Assembly: GCA_002336085.1 (NCBI GenBank)
Contig: DDEH01000018.1
Coordinates: forward strand, 14,275-24,656
DNA length: 10,382 nucleotides
Direction: 5' to 3'
Origin: Flavobacteriales bacterium UBA1959
GTDB taxonomy: Bacteria; Bacteroidota; Bacteroidia; Flavobacteriales_D; Sanyastnellaceae
Below, piece after piece: positions 1 through 7,629 of this stretch (positions within the stretch are counted from its first letter, which is position 1; the number at the start of each line of letters is the position of its first letter). A program made the position numbers and the translations under genes. Below the pieces are notes generated by a model. It did not search any database and was not told the origin of the DNA. It was given only the letters and a program-made list of their open reading frames with translations.

Positions 1-714
1 TTGGCAGTAATCGCAGAGTCGGTTCCGGAATGGCAAGCGGCTTACTTCGCACAATTCTTCGTGGTCGAATGGGCATTTACAGTGCTATTTACCTTGGAAT
101 ACATCGTGCGATTGCTTGTGGTCAAAAAACCATGGCATTACGCCCGAAGTTTCTTCGGCTTGGTCGATTTGCTCGCCATCCTGCCTTCTTTCATCGGGCT
201 CATTGTACCGGGATCTAGTAGCCTCCGAATTATCCGAATTCTTCGTGTGCTCAGAGTGTTTCGTGTTTTAAAACTTGTGGGCTTCATTGCCGAAGCGAAG
301 CAACTGAGCATGGCCTTGCGTGCAAGTCGCAGCCGCATCATTGTATTCCTCAGCGCTGTGCTTGCATTGGTTACTATTTTGGGCACGTTGATGTACCTCG
401 TCGAAGGCGAACAGACCGGATTCTCAAGCATCCCACTCAGTATTTATTGGGCCATCGTGACCGTAACAACTGTTGGCTATGGAGACATTGTCCCTCAAAC
501 AGTACCCGGTCAAATCATTGCCTCAGCCATGATGATTTTAGGGTATGCCATCATCGCCGTTCCTTCAGGGCTGATAGGAGTTGAAATGATCCGAGGAAAT
601 AGACAAAAACAAGGCAGAGCCGAAGATATCTCCACCCAAGCTTGTCCGAGTTGTGGGAAGGACGGGCATGAATCAGATGCGATTCACTGCAAATTTTGCG
701 GACATCCATTGTAA
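1..714 (+). CDS. Voltage-gated-type potassium channel, 5' truncated, with C-terminal zinc-ribbon-like tail
   Basis: Inner-membrane tetrameric cation channel of the six-transmembrane Kv/ion_trans type; only the last 237 residues are visible. Residue numbers count from base 1. S2 is about 22-41 and S3 about 50-69. S4 is unmistakable, with basic residues every third position (R76, R79, R82, R85, R88, K91). S5 is about 112-134, the pore helix leads into the selectivity filter TVGYGD (157-162), and S6 is about 170-194. The filter is the K+ type. The TTG at base 1 is probably not the real start: the frame is open to the edge and the first residues look like the end of S1, which family members need. 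The tail after S6 is short and carries C215-x2-C218-x11-C230-x2-C233, a zinc-ribbon pattern, instead of an RCK/TrkA-N nucleotide-binding domain. Family call is firm; gating stimulus and physiological role are not visible. Confidence 0.9.
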   Translation: MAVIAESVPEWQAAYFAQFFVVEWAFTVLFTLEYIVRLLVVKKPWHYARSFFGLVDLLAILPSFIGLIVPGSSSLRIIRILRVLRVFRVLKLVGFIAEAKQLSMALRASRSRIIVFLSAVLALVTILGTLMYLVEGEQTGFSSIPLSIYWAIVTVTTVGYGDIVPQTVPGQIIASAMMILGYAIIAVPSGLIGVEMIRGNRQKQGRAEDISTQACPSCGKDGHESDAIHCKFCGHPL

Positions 715-809
715 TTCTGCTTGCTATTTTTCTGTGATGCACTAAATTGCTGCGTGTGATGCGGATACAACGCTCTGTTTTCCGATCACCCAAATCAAAC
801 GATCACAAC

Positions 810-2585
810 ATGAATCAACCCACTCGCTTATTTGATTTCCCAAGGCATCAGCTCCAAAATAACCCACTGGATTTGATGATGTCCATGCCAAACAATGGCA
901 ACCGAATCAACTACTCTTCCGCAACTTTTGTTGAAGCTGTTGATCGAGTTGGCCGTGGATTGATTGCGATGGGACTTGAGGTGGGCGAAAAAGTCGCCTT
1001 GATTTCCCATAACAACCGCTGCGAATGGAACATCATGGACCATGGAATTATGTCAGCAGGAGGCATCAACGTGCCTATCTACCCCACCATGACTGAGGCA
1101 GATTACGAATACATCCTGAAACATAGTGAAAGCAAGTACTGCGCAGTAAGCAACCAAGAGCTCTACGACAAAGTCATGTCCATCAAGGACAAAGTCCCAT
1201 CCCTTCAAGGTGTATTTGTTTTCGAACGGGAAGCCAATGGAACGCACTGGTCTGAAATAACTGAGGCCGGAGGAGATGCTCAACAAGCGGAATTGGATGC
1301 GCGTATGCAGGGGGTGAAGCCCGCCGATTTGGCAACCATTATTTACACCTCTGGAACAACGGGCACGCCAAAAGGCGTCATGCTGAGTCATCAAAACATC
1401 GTTCAAAATATTCTCCACAGCATTCCAAGGATTCCCCCGGTTCTGCTCAATAAGGAGTACCGCGTTTTGAGCTTTCTGCCCGTGTGCCACATCTTCGAGC
1501 GAATGCTGCACTACCTATACATGCATATCGGTGCCAACATCTATTTTGCAGAAAGCCTCGAAACCATTAAAGAAGATTTGGGTTACGCTCAGCCCACAGT
1601 ATTTACTGCCGTTCCGCGGTTGCTTGAAAAGTTTTATGACGGAATCGTACAGAAAGGGCGCGCGGCTGGTGGCGTGAAAGCTGCCATTTTCAATTGGGCA
1701 TTGGGATTAGCACTGGAATGGGAGCCTGATGGACAAAACGGCGCCTTTTACGAATGGAAACTGGGCATTGCCCGCAAGTTGGTTTTCAGCAAAGTGAAGA
1801 CAGCACTCGGGTTGGACAACATCCGTGCGGTAGCATGTGGATCTGCGGCTCTCGCTCCTCGACTGGCTCGCTTTTTCAACGCGGCCGGAATCCCTGTTTA
1901 TGAGGGATATGGACTCACAGAAACCAGCCCTGTCGTTACTGTCAACTCCGATGTTGAGCCCGGACTCATGCGGAACGGTTATGTCGGAAAGCTAATCGAA
2001 GGCGTCGAACTGAAGTTTGCCAATGACGGCGAAATCATGGTAAAAGGACACAATATCATGATGGGCTATTACAAGGAGCCTGAGAAAACAGCAGCAGTCA
2101 TGACAGGAGACTGGTTCCACACCGGAGACATCGGAATCATTGATAATGGTTTCCTCAAAATCACTGACCGAAAGAAAGAAATGTTCAAGACGTCAGGCGG
2201 CAAGTACGTTGCACCGCAGTTGTTGGAAAATGCCTTAAAAGCGTCCTTGTTTATAGAACAAGTGATGGTGGTAGGAGATGGCCAGAAATTCCCAGGCGCA
2301 ATCGTCGTCCCGAATGCAGATGCCATTCAAGAGTGGTGCAATAGAAAGAATCACCCTTTCCCGGGGATGGAGGGCATTCGAAATGATCAACGCATTGCAG
2401 ACCGGATTCAAGAAGATGTGAACTCCTTGATGGAGCCATTCGCTCAATGGGAAAAAGTAAAAGCGATCCGCATCTTGCCTCAAATGTTCAGCATAGAAAA
2501 TGGCGAATTGACACCGACGTTAAAACTCAAGCGCAAACCCATTGTTGCGCATTATCAATCAGAGCTAGACGCGCTCTACGCATAG
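810..2585 (+). CDS. Long-chain acyl-CoA synthetase (AMP-forming, ANL superfamily)
   Basis: Activates a fatty acid with ATP to acyl-AMP and then acyl-CoA, feeding lipid synthesis or beta-oxidation; probably cytoplasmic or peripheral on the membrane. The 591-residue product shows the ANL motifs in order: P-loop YTSGTTGTPKG (179-189), YGLTETSP (367-374), WFHTGD (435-440), the hinge and following segment from D453 to P469 (DRKKEMFKTSGGKYVAP), and the C-terminal LTPTLKLKRK (567-576) holding the catalytic lysine, probably K572. The HIFERM segment (227-232) and the DRKKEMFKTSGGKYVAP wording are those of long-chain acyl-CoA synthetases rather than acetyl-CoA synthetases. I chose ATG at 810; an in-frame TTG at 747 would add 21 residues without family resemblance. 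No clear ribosome binding site precedes either. It heads a same-strand run with the PAP2 and FluC genes. Chain-length preference cannot be read from the sequence. Confidence 0.92.
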   Translation: MNQPTRLFDFPRHQLQNNPLDLMMSMPNNGNRINYSSATFVEAVDRVGRGLIAMGLEVGEKVALISHNNRCEWNIMDHGIMSAGGINVPIYPTMTEADYEYILKHSESKYCAVSNQELYDKVMSIKDKVPSLQGVFVFEREANGTHWSEITEAGGDAQQAELDARMQGVKPADLATIIYTSGTTGTPKGVMLSHQNIVQNILHSIPRIPPVLLNKEYRVLSFLPVCHIFERMLHYLYMHIGANIYFAESLETIKEDLGYAQPTVFTAVPRLLEKFYDGIVQKGRAAGGVKAAIFNWALGLALEWEPDGQNGAFYEWKLGIARKLVFSKVKTALGLDNIRAVACGSAALAPRLARFFNAAGIPVYEGYGLTETSPVVTVNSDVEPGLMRNGYVGKLIEGVELKFANDGEIMVKGHNIMMGYYKEPEKTAAVMTGDWFHTGDIGIIDNGFLKITDRKKEMFKTSGGKYVAPQLLENALKASLFIEQVMVVGDGQKFPGAIVVPNADAIQEWCNRKNHPFPGMEGIRNDQRIADRIQEDVNSLMEPFAQWEKVKAIRILPQMFSIENGELTPTLKLKRKPIVAHYQSELDALYA

Positions 2586-2609
2586 GAGTTCGGCACAGCC
2601 CAATATTGC

Positions 2610-3200
2610 ATGGAAGAATTCCTCATCAACCTCGATTTTGGACTTTTCAAAATCTTGAATACCCACTGGGCGGGCGGCGACCAGATCATGTGGGCAATCT
2701 CTGGGACTTGGTGGTGGATACCTCTCTACCTTCTTTTGCTTTGGGAGCTTTGGAAAGCTTCCAGCAAAGAATGGGACCGGATGCTTGTACGGATGCTTTT
2801 GTTGGTTCTATGCATTACAGGAACTGACATGATCTCTGCCCGCGTTATTAAACCTGGGGTACAGCGTTTTCGGCCTTCTCATTCCATTGAATTGAAAAAC
2901 GATGTAAACCTCATTATTCCACCTGGAAAAAGTGAGCCTTATGTCGGTGGACGTTTTGGATTTGTGAGCTCACACGCCGCCAATTGTGCCGGTGTTGCTG
3001 TATTTATTGGATTGCTGCTTGGTGGCGGAACATGGCTTTGGGCTCTTTTGGGCTGGGCTTTGCTGGTCGGCTACAGCCGCATCTACCTTGGTGTGCATTT
3101 CCCACTTGATATAGCAGGTGGTATGATCCTCGGCGGATTCATCGGGTATCTGCTCTGGCGGGTTCAGCATAAACTAGTGGGCAATCCAATCCAAACGTGA
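2610..3200 (+). CDS. PAP2-family membrane phosphatase
   Basis: Integral-membrane lipid-phosphate phosphatase of the PAP2 (type 2 phosphatidic acid phosphatase) family. It would remove phosphate from a lipid phosphate such as phosphatidate, phosphatidylglycerophosphate or undecaprenyl diphosphate on the periplasmic face. All three signature motifs are present in 196 residues: K81-x6-R88-P89; S120-S121-H122 in FVSSHAAN, replacing the commoner PSGH; and S156-R157-x5-H163-x3-D167, with H122 and H163 the expected catalytic histidines. Hydrophobic segments lie at about 35-47, 59-72, 125-138, 141-155 and 168-184. The ATG at 2610 starts 24 bases after the upstream acyl-CoA synthetase stop, and its TGA shares a base with the next start, so it is probably co-transcribed with both neighbours. 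Lipid substrate is not decidable; undecaprenyl-diphosphate phosphatase and phosphatidylglycerophosphatase roles are both possible. Confidence 0.9.
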   Translation: MEEFLINLDFGLFKILNTHWAGGDQIMWAISGTWWWIPLYLLLLWELWKASSKEWDRMLVRMLLLVLCITGTDMISARVIKPGVQRFRPSHSIELKNDVNLIIPPGKSEPYVGGRFGFVSSHAANCAGVAVFIGLLLGGGTWLWALLGWALLVGYSRIYLGVHFPLDIAGGMILGGFIGYLLWRVQHKLVGNPIQT

Positions 3201-3580
3201 TGAATTTTTTAGCTGTTTTCCTGGGTGGTGGTTTGGGCAGTGTAACGCGATATGCACTGGGTCTGGCCATCAAGAAGATGGGATTCATGGCACCTCTTGC
3301 GACGCTGACAAGTAACGTATTTGCTTCTGCGCTTCTGCTTGGCTTGCTGGCTACTTACACCACGCAATCAGGAGATGCACTGAAATCCAATCCGTGGCTT
3401 TTGTTGTGGACCGTAGGATTCTGCGGAGCATTTTCAACATTTTCAACATTTGCTGCGGACACAATTTCCCTATTACATTCCCATGGCGCGCTCTGGTCAA
3501 TGGGAAATATCGCTATCAATGTGATTTCGTGTATTGCAATCGGCTGGTGGATTTGGTCCGCCATGCAGGCAGTAAATTGA
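3200..3580 (+). CDS. crcB: Fluoride-specific ion channel FluC/CrcB
   Basis: Small inner-membrane channel that lets cytoplasmic fluoride leave the cell, working as an antiparallel dual-topology dimer. The 126-residue product has the family length and four hydrophobic segments. Motifs: GGGLGSVTRY (9-18), the conserved asparagine N39 in TLTSN, and GFCGAFSTFSTF (73-84), which holds the phenylalanine-box residues F81 and F84 and the central sodium-site region. A GTG three bases upstream (3197) is in frame, but the ATG at 3200 gives the natural TGATG stop/start overlap with the PAP2 gene and matches the usual N-terminus, so I prefer it. Translation is probably coupled to PAP2. A single crcB gene fits the homodimeric form rather than the paired heterodimeric form. 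There is no room for a crcB-motif fluoride riboswitch directly upstream. Confidence 0.93.
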   Translation: MNFLAVFLGGGLGSVTRYALGLAIKKMGFMAPLATLTSNVFASALLLGLLATYTTQSGDALKSNPWLLLWTVGFCGAFSTFSTFAADTISLLHSHGALWSMGNIAINVISCIAIGWWIWSAMQAVN

Positions 3581-3603
3581 AACTGTAGTCCTTCTTAACT
3601 TTG
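3577..3603 (+). promoter_or_regulatory. Bacteroidota-type promoter for the pafA-like gene
   Basis: A perfect -7 element TAACTTTG (3596-3603) lies 16 bases downstream of a TTG (3577-3579), close to the TTG-N17-23-TAnnTTTG pattern of Bacteroidota primary sigma factor promoters. Transcription would begin around 3608-3611, leaving a leader of about 20 bases before the ATG at 3630 with no Shine-Dalgarno sequence. The TTG falls in the last codons and stop of crcB, so this separates the phosphatase/M61 unit from the upstream run. Confidence 0.6.
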
Positions 3604-3629
3604 CTTTTAGAACTCAATCCCTCTGCTCA

Positions 3630-5474
3630 ATGAATTTGCGTCTTCTCACTTTTCTATTCGCTTTTACGGCTCTTCAAGCTGCTGGTCAAATCGGATTGCC
3701 TCCCTCATCGCAGAATTCGAAGGAGGACAAAGGGAAAGCAAACGGATATACCAACGAGCAAATGGAGCGGAAAAACCAAGAAACGCTCGAACGAAAAAAC
3801 TCAGCTGAAAAAAATGCCACGCGGCCTCCACAACCTCGCATTCCAGCGAAAGCTGCAGAACAAAAATCAGAAAGGAAAGCAACCACGAATTTCGGGGAAC
3901 ATCCCAAGCTTGTCGTGGGCATCACGGTGGACCAGATGCGCATGGATTATCTCTACCGATACTGGGATGACTTTGGCTCGGGGGGATTCAAGCGATTAAT
4001 TCAACAAGGAATGGTCTGTGGTGACCACCATTTTGACTACGCACCCACCTATACTGGTCCCGGTCATGCTTCGATATATACGGGCACTACGCCCCGTCTT
4101 CACGGCATCATTGCAAACGACTGGTATGATAGAAACACAGGCCAATCCGTCTATTGTGCATTTGACGAAACGGTCGAAACCGTGGGGTTAAAGGATGCGA
4201 ATTTGCGTGATGGAAAAATGTCATCGCATCGCATGAAATCAAGCACGATAGGTGACGAAATGAAACTCGCTACCGGCATGAATGCGAAAGTCATTGCGGT
4301 CAGCATGAAAGATCGCGGGGCTACTCTTCCTGGGGGACATCTAGCAGATGGGGCTTATTGGTTCTATGGCAAGGACAAGGGACACTTTATAACGAGCAGC
4401 AAATACACAGATGAGCTCCCTGCTTGGGTAAAGAAATTCAACAAATATGACCATGCCGCTCGGCACCTAAAATCAGGATGGCGAACCAAACGCAAAGAAG
4501 CCGACTATGCTCAAGAATGGCCAGATAACAATCCCTTTGAAAAACCTTTTGTAGGTGGTAAAAATGCCGCATTTCCATATGATTTGGAAGCGCTGAGCGA
4601 AGCAAATGGAGGCTACGACATTCTCAAGAGCACACCTCACGGAAACACCATGGTCATTGATTTCGCAGTGCAAGCTTTGGAAGGCGAAAGTCTTGGGGCG
4701 GACGGCATTACAGACCTGCTGGCCATCAGCCTCTCCTCCACAGATTACGTTGGACATCAATTTGGCACCAATTCCTGGGAAACTATGGAGATCTATTTGC
4801 ACCTCGATCGTCTCCTAAAACAATTGTTCGGCCAATTGGATAAGGCGGTCGGAAATGGGAATTGGGTGTGTTGGCTGACCTCTGATCATGGCGCAGCGAT
4901 TCCGCCTTCCCTCGCTCAATCAGTGGGCATGCCTGTGGACTATTGGAAACCGGGCAATATGATTGAAGACATCAATGCCGATTTGAACGAGCATTACGGA
5001 ATGGGCGATTGGGTTTTGAATTATTCCAATGATCAATTCTTTTTCAACCGACCGCTAATGCGAGAGCGCGGAGTAGACTTGGACGAAGCCCAGCGCCGAA
5101 TCCAATTGATATGCCAAACGTATGAAGGCGTAACTATGGCAATCACGGGGCACGACCTCACTTCTGGCAATACCGCCGGTGACCCCATAGTAGAAAAGGT
5201 CCGAAACGGTTGGTCCGCAAATGCCTCGGGCGATGTGATGATTGTGATTGATCCGGGATGGATCAAATACGGCCTCACTGGAACCACGCACGGCTCACCA
5301 TTTCCTTATGACACGCATGTGCCATGTATTTTTTACGGCTGGCATATCCCGTCCGGGATTACCTACGAGCGCACCAACATCAAGGATATCGCTCCCACAA
5401 TCGCCGCTTTAATTCATAGCCCTATGCCCAACGCGTGCACCGGCAAACCCATCCAAGCGGTTTTGAACCGATGA
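3630..5474 (+). CDS. pafA: Secreted PafA-like alkaline phosphatase
   Basis: Exported alkaline-phosphatase-superfamily enzyme, likely a periplasmic phosphomonoesterase releasing phosphate from organic phosphates. An N-terminal signal peptide (about 1-20, ending in LQAAGQ) is followed by a charged, Lys/Glu/Gln-rich linker (about 28-90), then the catalytic domain. Expected two-zinc ligands and active-site residues: D101 in VDQMRMDY, nucleophile T142 in TYTGPGHAS, N163, K227 and R229 in SMKDRG, D372 and H376 in STDYVGH, D419-H420 in TSDHG, and H554 in GTTHGS. From memory, these line up with PafA of Elizabethkingia (D38, T79, N100, K162, R164, D305, H309, D352, H353, H486) with nearly the same spacing. 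The Lys/Arg pair distinguishes phosphomonoesterases of this group from nucleotide pyrophosphatase/phosphodiesterases. It overlaps the next gene by four bases. The symbol is by resemblance; in vivo substrate is inferred. Confidence 0.88.
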   Translation: MNLRLLTFLFAFTALQAAGQIGLPPSSQNSKEDKGKANGYTNEQMERKNQETLERKNSAEKNATRPPQPRIPAKAAEQKSERKATTNFGEHPKLVVGITVDQMRMDYLYRYWDDFGSGGFKRLIQQGMVCGDHHFDYAPTYTGPGHASIYTGTTPRLHGIIANDWYDRNTGQSVYCAFDETVETVGLKDANLRDGKMSSHRMKSSTIGDEMKLATGMNAKVIAVSMKDRGATLPGGHLADGAYWFYGKDKGHFITSSKYTDELPAWVKKFNKYDHAARHLKSGWRTKRKEADYAQEWPDNNPFEKPFVGGKNAAFPYDLEALSEANGGYDILKSTPHGNTMVIDFAVQALEGESLGADGITDLLAISLSSTDYVGHQFGTNSWETMEIYLHLDRLLKQLFGQLDKAVGNGNWVCWLTSDHGAAIPPSLAQSVGMPVDYWKPGNMIEDINADLNEHYGMGDWVLNYSNDQFFFNRPLMRERGVDLDEAQRRIQLICQTYEGVTMAITGHDLTSGNTAGDPIVEKVRNGWSANASGDVMIVIDPGWIKYGLTGTTHGSPFPYDTHVPCIFYGWHIPSGITYERTNIKDIAPTIAALIHSPMPNACTGKPIQAVLNR

Positions 5475-6910
5475 AGGGTGACCATACCACCGGAGGGAAA
5501 CCTCATATCCAACTCGTCATCCGACGTGCATTAGAAGGCACGCCCAAAATTGAATTAACTGCCAAATTCCCTTGCAATGGAAACTTCAAAGTGCAATTGC
5601 CTGTGTGGCGACCCGGACGCTATGAGTTGGGGAATTTTGGGCGCTATATCTATGGAGTACAAGGGCTCAATGTAAGCGGCATATGGGAAAAATTACACAA
5701 AGCCGACTTGCACCAGTGGCAAGTTCCTGCAGATGTGAATACCATCCGCTGGACGTTTTTCGCAGATCTTTTTAACGCAGGTTCTACAGGAGCAGCGGAA
5801 GACATCCTCTACATCAATCCGGTCAATTGCTTCTTGTACCATCCGAATCACAGCGATTGGGGATACAGCATTGATTTGGTGGATGTGCCCAATGATTGGC
5901 CGGTGGCAACGGGGTTGCCGCGCGTGAACGGCATGTTGTATGCCAGGGATGTTCAACAGGCCATGGACAGCCCCATCCTCGCGGCGGCATCATTGACACA
6001 CACTGAATACGAATCGAACGGTATTCCTTTCCATATCTGGGTGTATGGAAAAGACCAGCCCGATGTCAAATCGTTCAAGCGTGATCACCTTGCATTCACT
6101 GAAAGTCAAATCGCTCACTTTGGCACCTTTCCGGCGGAGCACTACCATTTCATGTATGTGCTTCCGGAGCGTGAAGTAAGGCATGGAGTGGAACATGAAG
6201 ATACCACTGTTATTGCTTTGGGGCCTTCAGCGAAAAGCCAAACTCAAGCGGGCTATGATGAGCTTATAGGCATCGCATCGCATGAGCTATACCACGCATG
6301 GAATGTCAAACGTATCCGTCCTGCGGAATGGATGCCCTATGACTTTTCTCGAGCATGCCCCAGCAGAATGGGGTATGTCGCAGAAGGAGTTACCACGTAC
6401 ATGGGAGATCTTTTTCTATTTGAAAGTGGTGTTGTTGATCTCAAGGGTTGGTGCCGATTGATGGAGCGACTTTTGGATCGGCATGTCAACAATCCAGGGC
6501 GATTGAATTCTAGTGTGGCTGACTCTGGCTATGACACATGGCTCGACGGATATGAACCGGGCGTCCCCGGGCGAAAAGGTTCAATCTACGTAGAAGGAGC
6601 CGTTCTAGCGTTTTTGTGCGATGTTCGAATTATGCAGCTTACCGGAAGTGAAGCCTCATTGCAGACCGCAATGCGAATGCTTTGGGAGCAGTTTGGCGTG
6701 GAGCGCATAGGATTGATCGAATCTGATTACTGGTCCGTTTTGAACGAAGTGGCCGGAGCAACAGATGCCATGGAAGATCTTCGATTGAACTATGCTGACG
6801 GAACCAAAGAAAGCTGGGACGATCTTGTAGCCGCTATGGATTGGCAGGGTTTAGCTCTGACCAAGACTATCAAAGACGGTCGTTGGCATGTGAGCATTGC
6901 TCACTCCTAA
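5471..6910 (+). CDS. M61-family metallopeptidase without PDZ domain
   Basis: Zinc metallopeptidase related to glycyl aminopeptidase (MEROPS M61). The N-terminal beta domain carries LPVWRPGRYELGNFGRYI (43-60), the counterpart of the family's LPxWxPGxY motif. The catalytic helix is HELYHAWNVKRIRP (271-284), giving ligands H271 and H275 and general base E272. E305 in AEGVTTYMGD is the expected third ligand. The 479 residues are short: M61 proteins commonly run to about 600 with a C-terminal PDZ domain, and here only about 25 residues follow the helical region. No signal peptide or membrane segment is visible at either candidate start, so it is predicted cytoplasmic. An upstream in-frame ATG (5435) would place 12 extra residues inside the phosphatase frame; ATG 5471 gives the standard ATGA overlap and is preferred. 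Translation is probably coupled to the phosphatase gene. Substrate unknown. Confidence 0.87.
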   Translation: MKGDHTTGGKPHIQLVIRRALEGTPKIELTAKFPCNGNFKVQLPVWRPGRYELGNFGRYIYGVQGLNVSGIWEKLHKADLHQWQVPADVNTIRWTFFADLFNAGSTGAAEDILYINPVNCFLYHPNHSDWGYSIDLVDVPNDWPVATGLPRVNGMLYARDVQQAMDSPILAAASLTHTEYESNGIPFHIWVYGKDQPDVKSFKRDHLAFTESQIAHFGTFPAEHYHFMYVLPEREVRHGVEHEDTTVIALGPSAKSQTQAGYDELIGIASHELYHAWNVKRIRPAEWMPYDFSRACPSRMGYVAEGVTTYMGDLFLFESGVVDLKGWCRLMERLLDRHVNNPGRLNSSVADSGYDTWLDGYEPGVPGRKGSIYVEGAVLAFLCDVRIMQLTGSEASLQTAMRMLWEQFGVERIGLIESDYWSVLNEVAGATDAMEDLRLNYADGTKESWDDLVAAMDWQGLALTKTIKDGRWHVSIAHS

Positions 6911-6922
6911 ACTATTGTTTTT
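6890..6922 (+). terminator. Possible weak terminator in the convergent junction
   Basis: A perfect 6-bp inverted repeat GTGAGC-ATT-GCTCAC (6890-6904) sits in the last codons of the M61 gene, and a T-rich stretch (about 6915-6922) follows some ten bases later. The T-run is not adjacent to the stem and the stem is short, so this is a weak intrinsic terminator candidate. It could also be coding coincidence. The position between two convergent genes is where a terminator would be expected. Confidence 0.3.
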
Positions 6923-7625
6923 ATTCGATGCTACCTTGGAGAGCAAAGGCCACCAAATTTGCACCCATTTGTAATGCCAATTGTCGCACCTCTTCAGGGT
7001 CACGGTGCACTTGCCAATCCTCCCAACCGTCACCCAAGTCTGATTCTTGGTCATAAAAAACAACCAAGCGCCCATTTAAGAACATTCCAAAACCGCGAGG
7101 CGGGAGGTCATCGTGCTCGTGCACTTTTGGCAATCCTGAATCAAACGCATAAACCGTGTGAAACACAGAGTGGGACCATGGCAGCTCCGTCCATCGTGCC
7201 TCTGGCAAGACCTTTTTCATTTCCCGACGCACGTACTCATCCATTCCATAATTATCAGAGACATGGAGAAAACCGCCAGCCTCGAGATATGTGCGAAGGT
7301 TTTGAGCTTCGGATCCAGAAAAGACCACGTTGCCGTGTCCAGTCATGTGCAACCACGGGTAGTCAAACAACTCCGGAGCACCAACATCAACCGTGGCAAC
7401 ATCAGTATTCAACTGCATTCCGAGGGATTCATTGCAATATGTCACCAAGTTGGGCACCGCTGTGGGATTGGAGTACCAATCCCCTCCTCCCCTGTATTTC
7501 AGAACCGCCAATTGGTATACACCGGCTTGGGAAAAGGCCTTTTGCAGTGGCAATGAGGCCATTGCAAAAGCCACAAAACATCCAAACAGAACTGGCTTTA
7601 TAAAAACTTGGGACAACTGAAACAT
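6921..7625 (-). CDS. Secreted DUF4159-domain protein
   Basis: Exported protein of the DUF4159 family, whose biochemical function is not established. The 234-residue product begins with a hydrophobic signal sequence (about 10-33, ending near AFSQA), after which almost all of it is the domain. Recognisable blocks are LKYRGGGDWYSNP (42-54), YPWLHMTGHGNV (89-100), GGFLHVSDNYGMDE (117-130), LPKVHEHDDLPPRGFGMF (165-182) and FYDQESDLGDGWED (190-203). From family knowledge this domain has a glutamine-amidotransferase-like fold and often occurs near MoxR/aerotolerance-type genes; no such genes are here, so it stands alone. An in-frame ATG at 7661 would add 12 residues, but it lies upstream of the promoter candidate and puts a charged stretch before the signal sequence, so ATG 7625 is preferred. 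It converges on the M61 gene and diverges from secDF. Confidence 0.88.
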   Translation of the reverse strand: MFQLSQVFIKPVLFGCFVAFAMASLPLQKAFSQAGVYQLAVLKYRGGGDWYSNPTAVPNLVTYCNESLGMQLNTDVATVDVGAPELFDYPWLHMTGHGNVVFSGSEAQNLRTYLEAGGFLHVSDNYGMDEYVRREMKKVLPEARWTELPWSHSVFHTVYAFDSGLPKVHEHDDLPPRGFGMFLNGRLVVFYDQESDLGDGWEDWQVHRDPEEVRQLALQMGANLVAFALQGSIE

Positions 7626-7629
7626 ATTG

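Noticed and set aside
721..750. Possible promoter for the acyl-CoA synthetase: TTG (721-723), 19 bases, TAAATTGC (743-750), or TATTTTTC (725-732) alone
   Set aside because: The correctly spaced pair has two mismatches in TAnnTTTG and the seven-of-eight match has no TTG at a suitable distance. A promoter is expected here but none is good enough to annotate.
1053..1511. Minus-strand open frame of 152 codons inside the acyl-CoA synthetase gene
   Set aside because: The plus strand encodes the conserved ANL P-loop region here; the antisense product shows no recognisable domain or promoter.
3100..3200. Fluoride riboswitch upstream of crcB
   Set aside because: The crcB start overlaps the PAP2 stop, so the upstream bases are coding for conserved PAP2 motif 3 and the C-terminus; no separate leader exists.
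3430..3451. Tandem repeat of TTTTCAACA inside crcB
   Set aside because: It encodes the FSTFSTF part of the FluC signature, so protein constraint explains it.
3570..3585. CAGT...ACTG inverted repeat after crcB as a terminator
   Set aside because: Only four pairs with an eight-base loop and no T-run; it also overlaps the better-supported promoter for the next gene.
6959..7603. Long plus-strand open frame opposite the DUF4159 gene
   Set aside because: Its translation is compositionally odd (rich in His, Pro and Arg) and resembles no family, whereas the minus strand encodes the whole DUF4159 domain. It is an antisense shadow.
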